Below are positions 36,063 to 44,117 of a DNA stretch of 64,000 bases, in pieces; within the stretch, counting starts at the first letter, position 1, and every line of letters starts with the position of its first letter. The DNA lies in assembly GCA_032160165.1 (NCBI GenBank), contig JAVHWA010000126.1, positions 27,948-91,947 on the forward strand. Reading direction: 5' to 3'. The stretch is from QHXM01 sp032160165. GTDB lineage: Bacteria > Acidobacteriota > Blastocatellia > Pyrinomonadales > Pyrinomonadaceae. A program made the translations under genes and the position numbers. A model generated the notes under the pieces. The model was given only the letters and a program-made list of their open reading frames with translations. It did not search any database and was not told the origin of the DNA.

Positions 36063-37604
36063 ATGCCCATAGAATTCCCCGAACACTTCAACATGGCCGA
36101 CTACTTCCTCTATCACAACATAGAGGAAGGGCGCGAGAACAAGACCTGCCTCTATTATCGCGACCAGACCTACACCTACGGCGACGCGGTGCGAATGGCG
36201 AACAGCACCGGCAATGCCCTGCGCGAACTCGGCGTCGAGATCGAAGACCGCGTGCTGATCATTCTCCCTGACTGTCCCGAGTTCGTTTGGACATGGTTCG
36301 GTACCAGCCGTATCGGCGCAGTCATCACGATGGTCAATCCGCTGCTGCGGGCAGAGGAATACAAATACTATCTGGAATACACGCGTGCGCGTTGCGCAGT
36401 TATTCACGAATCACTGCTGACGAATTTTGAGGAGGCTGCGGAAAATGCCCGCTATCTTCGCCACGTGGTGGTGGTGGGAAACGACCGTGGCGAATTCCAT
36501 TCATTCGCGCAGTTGGTCAACTCCCAATCGGAGGAGCTCACACCCGCCGATACTCTTCGCGACGACGTAGCTATCTGGCTCTTCACCTCTGGTTCCACCG
36601 GGCAACCGAAAGGCGCGGTGCATCTCCAACACGATCTGCCTTTCAACACCGAAGTCTTTGCCAAGCGGACGATCGGCGTCAACCAGAACGATCTGACTGT
36701 CTCCGTGCCTAAATTGTTTTTCGGATATGCAACAGGCACCAATCTGCTCTTTCCCTTCGCCGTCGGAGGCGCGACCGCGCTGTTCTCGGAACGTTCGACG
36801 CCGGAGAAGCTGTTCGAAGTCATCGAGCGCTATCGTCCGACCGTTCTCACCACCGTTCCGACCATGATCAATTCGATGCTCAACATGGAAGCGAGCGGCG
36901 AGCGGGACCTGTCGAGTCTGCGCTTCTGCTATTCAGCCGGCGAGGCCTTGCCCGTCGAGCTATATCACCGTTGGATGGAAACCTTTGGAGCTGAGATCTA
37001 CGATGGGATCGGATCGGCCGAGATGTTTCATATCTACATCACCAACCGGCCGGGAGACGTAAAACACGGAAGCCTGGGACGAATTGTGGAAGGATACGAA
37101 GCTCGCATCGTCGATGCCGAAGAGAAAGAAGTCGCCGCCGGAGAGATGGGCACCCTTCGCATCAAAGGCGATTCAGCGGCGCTCTGTTATTGGAACGCCC
37201 ACGATAAATCGAAAAATACTTTCGCGGGAGATTGGTGCACGACAGGGGATCAATTTCACGTTGATGAAGACGGCTACTATTGGTATCACGGTCGCACCGA
37301 CGATATGTTGAAGGTCTCGGGCGTGTTCGTCGCACCGGGTGAGATTGAAAACTGTCTACTGCAACACGAGGCTGTGCTTGAAGCGGCGGTGATCGGTCAT
37401 GACGGGGGTGACGGGTTGATAAAACCCAAAGCATTCATTGTGGTGCGCCCGCCGGCAACAGGTTCCGACGAGCTGGCGGATGCGATAAAGGCATTCGTAA
37501 AGTCTAAGATTGCAGGCTACAAGTATCCGCGCTGGATTGAATTCGTTCCTTCGTTACCGAAGAATGATCGGGGCAAGATCGATCGGAAGATGCTGAAAGG
37601 GTAG
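36063..37604 (+). CDS. Benzoate-CoA ligase family protein, possible anthranilate-CoA ligase
   Basis: A 513-residue acyl-adenylate-forming ligase of the length of benzoate-CoA ligases. The family opening (PEHFNMADYFLYHNIEEG) is clear. The P-loop-like motif FTSGSTGQPKGAVH lies near residue 178, SVPKLFFGYATGTNLLFPF and FCYSAGEALP follow, then YDGIGSAEMFHIY, GRTDDMLKVSG and the C-terminal Lys in PKNDRGKIDRKML. It would form an aryl-CoA from ATP, CoA and an aromatic acid. Benzoate and 2-aminobenzoate ligases are not separable by eye; the neighbouring kynurenine-route genes favour anthranilate, the box genes benzoate. Confidence 0.92.
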   Translation: MPIEFPEHFNMADYFLYHNIEEGRENKTCLYYRDQTYTYGDAVRMANSTGNALRELGVEIEDRVLIILPDCPEFVWTWFGTSRIGAVITMVNPLLRAEEYKYYLEYTRARCAVIHESLLTNFEEAAENARYLRHVVVVGNDRGEFHSFAQLVNSQSEELTPADTLRDDVAIWLFTSGSTGQPKGAVHLQHDLPFNTEVFAKRTIGVNQNDLTVSVPKLFFGYATGTNLLFPFAVGGATALFSERSTPEKLFEVIERYRPTVLTTVPTMINSMLNMEASGERDLSSLRFCYSAGEALPVELYHRWMETFGAEIYDGIGSAEMFHIYITNRPGDVKHGSLGRIVEGYEARIVDAEEKEVAAGEMGTLRIKGDSAALCYWNAHDKSKNTFAGDWCTTGDQFHVDEDGYYWYHGRTDDMLKVSGVFVAPGEIENCLLQHEAVLEAAVIGHDGGDGLIKPKAFIVVRPPATGSDELADAIKAFVKSKIAGYKYPRWIEFVPSLPKNDRGKIDRKMLKG

Positions 37605-37646
37605 CGCAAACTGTTAGTTTGCGTGCGCAAGCTAACAGCTTGCGCT
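37605..37646. terminator. Symmetric nested palindrome between convergent genes
   Basis: Two local hairpins (CGCAAACT-GTT-AGTTTGCG, 37606-37624; GCGCAAGCT-AAC-AGCTTGCGC, 37626-37646) are themselves inverted copies: GCGCAAACTGTTAG (37605-37618) pairs with CTAACAGCTTGCGC (37633-37646) with one mismatch. It lies between the CoA-ligase stop and the convergent 37645 gene, so bidirectional termination is likely, though no T tract is present. Confidence 0.65.
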
Positions 37647-40245
37647 ACTGCCTGCGCAGTCGTTGAGCCAGCGTACGGATTACGCTGGAAGCGATGGTCG
37701 CGTCGCGGTTGAGAGAGTCGCGGAATGCTTCGCCGTTGAGCCTCAACGCTCGCGCTCCCTCCTCTCCTGCAACCAGTGTGGCCGCACGAGGTGCGGGATC
37801 CAGCACCGCCATCTCACCTATAAAGCCACCTGCTATTTCCGTCCCGATAAGTTTCTGACCCGCACCGTCGCGTTTCAAAATCTTCACTTCCCCCGCCAGC
37901 AGAATGAAGACTTCGTTGCCCGGTTCTCCTTCAACACAGAGCGTCTCTCCCGGAGCAAACTGATCTTCACTACTCGCGCGCGCAAGTTCCGCCAGGCCCT
38001 CCGGCGTGACACGTGAGAAGAGCGGTGCAGAGCGGAGCGCGATCATTTTCTCGATCACGATAAGAACGCGATGAGGCTCAGGGTCGCGGCCGTGCCCTTC
38101 TCTCAGATGCTCAGCGGTCTCACGCACGATCTCGTGTTCATCAGCCGCCATCCTGGAAAGAAGTTCTTCCCCGGCACCACCGCGTTCGCCCAGGGCATAC
38201 AGTGAAACGGCACGAATATAGGGGTCCGTGCTGGTGGTTCGTGCCTGAAGCAATTCGGTCAAGCTGGGCATCGAAGCCTCCGATTGCCTGGTCTCTTTGA
38301 ACGTCGCAAACAATTGTTCGGCGAGGGTGGGCGCAACCACCGATTGGAGCCTCTCGAATACAGATTCCCGTTCCGCATCCGTCGCGCTCGAAAGCCCCTC
38401 TCGCATAACCTGGCTCGTCTGATCGTCGATCGTAAAACTCAAGCCGCGCACAAGATTATCGATCGCGCGCGCGCGTCTGCGTCTCAACAGCGCTCTCAGA
38501 AAATCGTGAGTCGGTGATGGCTGTAGCTCGAGGGCCTCGATGGTCCTCGCGGTGCGTTCGATGACGGCTGCCTGTTCGGCAAGTTTCGAAGCCATCCCGC
38601 GGTCCCCTCCAAGCACTTCATCCAGCACGGCCGCGTGTTCCTCTCTGGTTACGCGATACTCGGAGCGCAACTGCACGATAAAGCTGTCGTCGAAGGTACC
38701 TTCTGCGACCAGCACGCGATCAAGATAATTCTCGAGCGCGTGACGGTAGGTTTCGAGCTGCAAACGTTTCTCCGCGCTGATCTGCTTCGAAGGATCGCTC
38801 AAAAGCGCCCGCTCTTCTTCCGCGAGAGCAGACATCACTTTGTCGTGATCAGTCTTCTTGATCTGCAACTGATTGCGCAGCGATTCCAGCACCTGCACCT
38901 CTTCTCGAGTCACAAAGCCGTTGGCAAGCGCCTCGCGCACAGCGTCCTTGTAGATGTCCAGGACCTGGGCGGCGCCCTTCGCGCTCTCACGCGTGCGAAT
39001 GTTGTGAATGAGAAACGCGTCGTGCAGATCGCGCGGCGGTTTGTCGGTCCATTCCCAGCGTTTTATGACGTTGCGCGCCAGGGTTTCTTCGGCGAAGGAC
39101 GTTTGTCTTCGACGCATGCGGCGCGCGAGGTAAAGAGTCGCGGTCAAGACCACAATGATTATGAAAATGTGTGGAACAGCCCAGGGAGCGCGCCAAAGCG
39201 TCGGCGCCCCTGCGAACGTGTAGAAGGTAATGAATGCCGTCGCGGCCGCGAGGGTAAACATCACATGCGGGAGGCGTCCCGATTCCATTTCCGGATCGCG
39301 TCGCTTGAGCACGTTAGCAACCGGACGCTCGAGCAGCCTGAACAGTAGAACGCTGGCAAGCGAACACGCCGCCAGCGTAAGAATCGAGGCCAGGGCGCGC
39401 GGAACGGACGGAGCGAAGAAGAAACCGGCGGTCTCTGCATTCCATCCGGGCTTAAACGCCCAGTGCATAACCATTGACTGTCTGGTCCAGGCGCCGTTGA
39501 AGTAGTAGTCCCAGTTCCCCGCCTGCAGGTAATAGTAAAAATAGAATCCGAAGACCAGCCCGGGAAAGGCATAATAGACGAACCTCTTGGGTCGCGACTC
39601 AATCTCTTTCCAATACCCATTCTCTTCGTTGATATCCGGACACGACTTCTTACATGCGGTGCACTTGGTGCACTGTGAGTTCTTTGTTTCGCGGAGTCCG
39701 TGGGGCTCTGTGTAGATTTTTTCGATGAACGAGAGCGGACAGATGTAATTGCACCATGTCTTGCCTGTATAGAAAACCCCGAATATCAGCGCGGCCAGCG
39801 AAATCATTACGAAGAATGCCGAGATCGCATGACCGTCGCCGTTGGTGGCGATCAGACGCATCCACAGCGAGAAGAAGAAAACGCCGTACGATACGTAGTA
39901 ATAATTCGCTTCGAGCCACGGAGACGCCTTAAGGATACCCGGCCGCTTCAGTCGCACCGCAATTTGGGAGAAGAACGCGAGTGGGCAGACCCGTCGCCAA
40001 CGGTGATAGCCGATGAGAACGATGAAGAGTGGAATTCCCGCAACAACCACGGTCCATACGATGCGTCCGGCCAGCGTTTCCATAAACGCCATGTGTGCGA
40101 AAAGAGGGACCGCGATGAAGATAGCGAGCGCGGTCCATTTAATGGGACCGAGCCACCATTCAGCCTCAGCTTCCTTCGGTCGTTTCGCCGAAAAAGAGAA
40201 GCTGTTGGTAGGCGTTGCTGGGTTGTGGGGTGTTGCAACAGCCAT
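37645..40245 (-). CDS. Membrane 4Fe-4S protein with cyclic nucleotide-binding domain
   Basis: An 866-residue fusion. The N-terminal 400 residues hold several membrane helices of the NapH/FixG-like polyferredoxin type with CNYICP and a full 4Fe-4S site CTKCTACKKSCPD (Cys192, 195, 198, 202). A soluble middle part of about 340 residues is helical and HEAT-like (YIRAVSLYALGERGG, HEIVRETAEHLREG). Residues from about 745 form a cNMP-binding domain (FAPGETLCVEGEPGNEVFIL, LIGTEIAGGFIGEMAVLDPA). That domain lacks an obvious helix-turn-helix, so it is sensory. The downstream-most gene of a minus-strand pair with the haem protein at 40331, it suggests an electron-transfer or redox-signalling membrane complex. 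Confidence 0.8.
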   Translation of the reverse strand: MAVATPHNPATPTNSFSFSAKRPKEAEAEWWLGPIKWTALAIFIAVPLFAHMAFMETLAGRIVWTVVVAGIPLFIVLIGYHRWRRVCPLAFFSQIAVRLKRPGILKASPWLEANYYYVSYGVFFFSLWMRLIATNGDGHAISAFFVMISLAALIFGVFYTGKTWCNYICPLSFIEKIYTEPHGLRETKNSQCTKCTACKKSCPDINEENGYWKEIESRPKRFVYYAFPGLVFGFYFYYYLQAGNWDYYFNGAWTRQSMVMHWAFKPGWNAETAGFFFAPSVPRALASILTLAACSLASVLLFRLLERPVANVLKRRDPEMESGRLPHVMFTLAAATAFITFYTFAGAPTLWRAPWAVPHIFIIIVVLTATLYLARRMRRRQTSFAEETLARNVIKRWEWTDKPPRDLHDAFLIHNIRTRESAKGAAQVLDIYKDAVREALANGFVTREEVQVLESLRNQLQIKKTDHDKVMSALAEEERALLSDPSKQISAEKRLQLETYRHALENYLDRVLVAEGTFDDSFIVQLRSEYRVTREEHAAVLDEVLGGDRGMASKLAEQAAVIERTARTIEALELQPSPTHDFLRALLRRRRARAIDNLVRGLSFTIDDQTSQVMREGLSSATDAERESVFERLQSVVAPTLAEQLFATFKETRQSEASMPSLTELLQARTTSTDPYIRAVSLYALGERGGAGEELLSRMAADEHEIVRETAEHLREGHGRDPEPHRVLIVIEKMIALRSAPLFSRVTPEGLAELARASSEDQFAPGETLCVEGEPGNEVFILLAGEVKILKRDGAGQKLIGTEIAGGFIGEMAVLDPAPRAATLVAGEEGARALRLNGEAFRDSLNRDATIASSVIRTLAQRLRRQ

Positions 40246-40255
40246 AGGGTCGTTT

Positions 40256-40328
40256 TGAATTCCGCGTTCCGAGTTCCGAGTTGAGGGTTCCTAACTCTAC
40301 ACTCTAAACCCGAAACTCGAAACTGTTA
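40256..40328. repeat. Heptamer repeat spacer, GTTCCGA/AAACTCG type
   Basis: TTCCGCGTTCCGAGTTCCGA and on (40260-40290) and AACCCGAAACTCGAAACTGT (40308-40327) form imperfect opposing arms between the start of the Fe-S/cNMP gene and the stop of the upstream haem-protein gene. Confidence 0.7.
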
Positions 40329-40330
40329 TT

Positions 40331-42121
40331 CTAGCTTCGGCCATTGCGCGTTTTGAAGGGCCAGTCTCCTGCAAACGGGGTTTCGAGGTTAATCTTGATA
40401 TCCAGGTAGTCCCGCATCACGCCTTTGAGATTACCCATCTGCTCTTCCTCGTTGCGCCGGAAAAACTCGCTGCGATGCTCGTCAGGAGTTAATACGAAAA
40501 ACAGCCTGGGGATCGCGCGTCCCATTCCTGGACTTCCGTCCTTCGGGTTTTTAACGGCGGAGTTCAGATAGTCGCCTTCATCAAAGTTTCTCACGTGACA
40601 CTGTATGCAGGTCATCCCGCGCTCTTCAAATAGACGGCGACGAGCATCCGCCAGCGCCGTCTCGGCAACCATGTGCTTCTGTTTGAAGGCGTGCGAGACG
40701 CTCGATGCATCGATCGTGCTGGGCTTAACTGTGCCATCGTGGTCGTCGGGAATGGCGGAAAAGTTACCCACGTCGACCAGCTTGTCCCATCCCGCGATGA
40801 ACATCGAGCTCTTGGGATCAAATGCCGGCGCGGGGACGCGTCTGTAGCCGGTACCATCAGGCGTAAGCTTGATGCTGGTTGCAAATCCGTCGATGGGGAG
40901 ATTGCTTAACGCCAGCACCTTCCTTCCCTCGCGGTCAACCGGCACTACCTTCATCACTCCTAACGCCCAGCCGTCGCCACGCAGGTAATGACCTTTCTCG
41001 TCGAGCGTGTCATCGCCCCCGAGTCGCGCATTGTGCGGAAGCGCGGCAAAATTCGCCTGCATGTTCGGATCGTCTTTGTCGTTGTAGGTGACAACGCTGG
41101 AAATAAAGTCCGACAGCGCTTCGCCGTAACTCTTCTTATCGCGAGCGACGAATGGCTTCAGGTCGACCCCGTCGAAGAACGCGTTGTGGAGCAGCGTGGC
41201 GAAGGCCTTGTTGTTCTTTTGTCGCGCCGCGTCGTCCTTATCCAGGTCCGGGTCCTTCAATCGAGTGATCCGCATACGTGGCATTAGGAAGACCGGCTCG
41301 GCGGCGACCACGTTGCGATAGACGAGCCTAAGCTCAAAGATGCGTTTGTTGACACGAGGGCGGACCATGATCAAGCGCCAGTTCTCTGCCTTCCACTGCG
41401 GGTTGAACTTCGCGCTGTCGGGATTGATCTCGTCGTTGTGATGAAGTGCTGCGAGATTATGCAGCGCGTCGTTGAAAAGACTGGCTCCCGTGCTGGGAAG
41501 CACATCGCCTCCCTGCTTGATCTGCTTGCTCGCTTCGATTGCCGCGATGCGGTCAAACAGCGCCAGGATCGGCCAGCGTGCATTTGCCGATGCCAGCCGT
41601 TCGGGGTCCGTAATCGAGATCAGCGTTTCAACCGCCAGCGGCGCTGTGGGTACGGTAGGAAGGGGAACAGCTTTCGGCTCGATATCGATACTGAAGGTCT
41701 TGAGTATCGTACGCGGCGCGCCGCCATCGCGTGGAAACTCTGTGATGCGGACGGCGAATTTTCCAACTTTGCCATCTGTCTTTCGCGGGGTCCAGTCGAC
41801 CGTTAGTGTCTTCTCATTGTATTTCGCCGACGCAGGCTTCTGCGTCATCTCGACGCGGAGATCGTCGGTCTCTTCGTCTATTACCGAGAGTCCGAAAAAA
41901 ATACGCTGCCCGACTCCGACGCGCTTAAAGCGCACCTCGTCCATCTCAGGTGGATGATTCTCTGTGGCCAGTTCGCTTAACCGAGGAGTGGCTACCGAAA
42001 CTGTGGTCCCTGCATCCGCCCAAGAGCGTGAGACAACAGCCAATCCCGCAAAGGCGCAGAACAAAAGCAGAGAAAACAACTTGAGCGAATGGGCGTAGGA
42101 ACGGCGGCGAAGTCTCATCAT
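40331..42121 (-). CDS. Secreted mono-haem c-type protein of unknown function
   Basis: A 596-residue exported protein with an N-terminal signal (LKLFSLLLFCAFAGLAVVSR). Residues about 55-150 look like an Ig/cadherin-type fold (RIFFGLSVIDEETDDLRVEM, KFAVRITEFP). A long unrecognised region follows, then one haem-c site CIQCH near residue 505, and a C-terminal stretch rich in Arg and Glu. I recognise no enzyme family; the single haem and the neighbouring Fe-S membrane protein (85 bp downstream, same strand) suggest periplasmic electron transfer. Confidence 0.75.
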   Translation of the reverse strand: MMRLRRRSYAHSLKLFSLLLFCAFAGLAVVSRSWADAGTTVSVATPRLSELATENHPPEMDEVRFKRVGVGQRIFFGLSVIDEETDDLRVEMTQKPASAKYNEKTLTVDWTPRKTDGKVGKFAVRITEFPRDGGAPRTILKTFSIDIEPKAVPLPTVPTAPLAVETLISITDPERLASANARWPILALFDRIAAIEASKQIKQGGDVLPSTGASLFNDALHNLAALHHNDEINPDSAKFNPQWKAENWRLIMVRPRVNKRIFELRLVYRNVVAAEPVFLMPRMRITRLKDPDLDKDDAARQKNNKAFATLLHNAFFDGVDLKPFVARDKKSYGEALSDFISSVVTYNDKDDPNMQANFAALPHNARLGGDDTLDEKGHYLRGDGWALGVMKVVPVDREGRKVLALSNLPIDGFATSIKLTPDGTGYRRVPAPAFDPKSSMFIAGWDKLVDVGNFSAIPDDHDGTVKPSTIDASSVSHAFKQKHMVAETALADARRRLFEERGMTCIQCHVRNFDEGDYLNSAVKNPKDGSPGMGRAIPRLFFVLTPDEHRSEFFRRNEEEQMGNLKGVMRDYLDIKINLETPFAGDWPFKTRNGRS

Positions 42122-42169
42122 TTCTCCAGAGTAAACAGTGATTCGCGGAGGAGTACGGCTCAGCGAATA

Positions 42170-42466
42170 TTAGGCAGGGACGGAGCGCCAATTATCAGCG
42201 CAGGCTTTCAGTGCCTTAAGATGCTTGGGCCAGTCGTGTAAGGTCGCAGGGTCAAAATCAGACCCGTTAGGCCATACCAATGTGTGAACTTCCGGATCAA
42301 TTGTAACCCTATTGAAAACTTCCACATCACGCAACGGCCCGTACATCTCTCCCGCCAAAACAGGCTCGAAGTTTATCGTCTGCTCGGTGTCATCATCAAA
42401 TCTTACTAGCAAGGTGTATGGCTGGACAATTTCAAACGATTCGACGCGGTGTATTGCGTGGGTCAT
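42170..42466 (-). CDS. DUF2442 domain protein
   Basis: A 98-residue protein starting at ATG 42466 (MTHAIHRVESFEIVQPYTLL), preceded by AGAGGTGAG. It has the DUF2442 pattern: VESFEIVQPYTLLVRFDDDT, LAGEMYGPLRDVEVFNRVTI and HTLVWPNGSDFDPATLHDWP. DUF2442 genes are usually paired with DUF4160 genes in toxin-antitoxin-like modules; here the partner upstream is truncated. Confidence 0.88.
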   Translation of the reverse strand: MTHAIHRVESFEIVQPYTLLVRFDDDTEQTINFEPVLAGEMYGPLRDVEVFNRVTIDPEVHTLVWPNGSDFDPATLHDWPKHLKALKACADNWRSVPA

Positions 42467-42477
42467 ACTCACCTCTT

Positions 42478-42646
42478 TTATCGCAACGGCTCGAGTGGTA
42501 GGGGCCTTTGACCGGCTTGTAATCGTTCCCAATCCCGTCTCAACTCTTGCTGATGCAATTCGTCCCACGCCTCAACGAGTCGCTGTTGCCTTCTCGGTAT
42601 CGAACCTGCTATTAGTTCGACCGGATCAAAAGCATAAACGTATCTT
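42478..42646 (-). pseudogene. 5'-truncated DUF4160 remnant
   Basis: Read on the minus strand this encodes VELIAGSIPRRQQRLVEAWD, then ELHQQELRRDWERLQAGQRP and LPLEPLR with a stop. This is the characteristic C-terminal half of small DUF4160 proteins. An in-frame TGA immediately precedes it (42647-42649) and no start codon lies inside, so the N-terminal half is gone. Only 11 bp separate it from the DUF2442 start, matching the usual gene pair. Confidence 0.75.
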
Positions 42647-42703
42647 CACGCCCCCAAGCGACAAGAATATATTTCTAGCAAAAGAGCCTCGATCGGCGCT
42701 CAG

Positions 42704-44113
42704 TCAACCTCGCCGATCCAAATTGTAATCACGCAAGCGCCGATAAAGCGTGGAAGGTGAGATGCCAAGGATTTCCGCCGTCTTGCCGCGATGCCAACTT
42801 GTTTGTTCGAGCGCGGACAGGATCTGCTGGCGTTCTACTTCGCGCAACGAGGACGGCGAGGCGCCACCGGGCGCAATATTAACTGTCTGCGGCGACGATG
42901 AGTCTCTGTTGGCGGCAACTGGAACGTAAGGCGCCACGGGACGCGCGATCTCTGGCGGCAGTTCGCTGACGGTAATCCTTCCGTCGTTCGACAGCAGCAC
43001 GGCGCGCTCAAGACAGTTCTTGAGCTGTCGCACATTGCCCGGCCAACTGTAGCCGCGAAGCGCATCTAATGCTTCGGGCGTGAGGTCGGCTGGCTTGGCA
43101 CCGCCTACCTGCTTTAGTAGATGTAGAGAAAGGGGCTCGACGTCTTCGGACCGCTCGCGCAGAGGCGTTAGGTTTATTTGAAAGCCATTGACTCGATAAA
43201 GAAGGTCCGAACGGAAACGTCCGTCCGCCACAACCTCGTCGAGATTTCGATTTGTCGCCGCTACTATTCGAACGTTTACCTCGACCTTGCGCACTCCGCC
43301 TACGCGATAGAACGTCCGCGTCTCAATTGCTCGCAATAGTTTTGACTGAAGCTGCGTGGGTAGTTCGGTGATCTCATCAAGGAAGAGCGTTCCGCCGTCG
43401 GCGAGCTCTATCAACCCAAGCTTTCGACCCTTGGCCCCGGAAAAGGCCCCCGCCTCGTAACCGAAGAGCTCGGATTCCAGAAGCGACTCCTGAAAGGCAG
43501 CGCAATTAAGATCGATGAATGAAGAGTCCGCGCGAGTGGATAACCGATGGATGGCATGAGCGACAAGCTCCTTGCCTGTTCCGGATTCGCCGGTGATCAG
43601 CACCGAAGCATCAGAAGGCGCGACGCGCTCGACCAGCCGCATGGCTTCGCGCATGTCGACGGAGCTCGAGACGATTTCCGGCATCGGCGATTGTCTGGCA
43701 AGTTGCTGTCGGAGTCGCTGGTTGTCGACGCGCAGGCGGCGTTTCTCGGCAGCCTGCTTGACCAACGCGTCTAGCTCGGTGATGCGGTAAGGTTTTGAGA
43801 GATAGTCGTACGCGCCAAGCTTCATGGCCTCGATGGCCGTCTCGACGGTCGCATGCCCAGTCAGCATTATTACTTCAGGCGGGTTCGGACGCTCGTGAAC
43901 TCGTCGCAGGAGTTCCATTCCGTCCATTCGAGGCATGTTGATGTCGCATAGAAGGACCTCGACATTGCCTTCTTCCAGCCGCCGGAGCGCGGCCTCGCCG
44001 TCGGGCGCGACATCCACTCGATATCCCAGGCGTTGGAGCTCCTTCTGTATCACCAGCCGCAGATTTGCTTCATCTTCGGCAACCAGAAGTCGCGCGCCCT
44101 TCATCTCGCTCAA
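42704..44113 (-). CDS. NtrC-family sigma-54-dependent response regulator
   Basis: A 469-residue regulator. The receiver domain occupies residues 1-120 with phosphoacceptor Asp in LLCDINMPRMDG. An AAA+ domain follows, with Walker A GESGTGKELVAHAIH near residue 172, the sigma-54 contact loop GAFSGA (canonically GAFTGA), and Walker B GGTLFLDEI. The C-terminal Fis-type helix-turn-helix is GKTAEILGISPSTLYRRLRD. It lies four bases after the histidine-kinase gene and is surely its cognate regulator. The Thr-to-Ser change in the loop is conservative and may retain activation. Confidence 0.95.
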   Translation of the reverse strand: MSEMKGARLLVAEDEANLRLVIQKELQRLGYRVDVAPDGEAALRRLEEGNVEVLLCDINMPRMDGMELLRRVHERPNPPEVIMLTGHATVETAIEAMKLGAYDYLSKPYRITELDALVKQAAEKRRLRVDNQRLRQQLARQSPMPEIVSSSVDMREAMRLVERVAPSDASVLITGESGTGKELVAHAIHRLSTRADSSFIDLNCAAFQESLLESELFGYEAGAFSGAKGRKLGLIELADGGTLFLDEITELPTQLQSKLLRAIETRTFYRVGGVRKVEVNVRIVAATNRNLDEVVADGRFRSDLLYRVNGFQINLTPLRERSEDVEPLSLHLLKQVGGAKPADLTPEALDALRGYSWPGNVRQLKNCLERAVLLSNDGRITVSELPPEIARPVAPYVPVAANRDSSSPQTVNIAPGGASPSSLREVERQQILSALEQTSWHRGKTAEILGISPSTLYRRLRDYNLDRRG

Positions 44114-44117
44114 ATCA

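Noticed and set aside
42704..44113. Loss of sigma-54 activity through the altered GAFTGA loop
   Set aside because: Thr to Ser is a conservative change also seen in working regulators; it is not evidence of inactivity.
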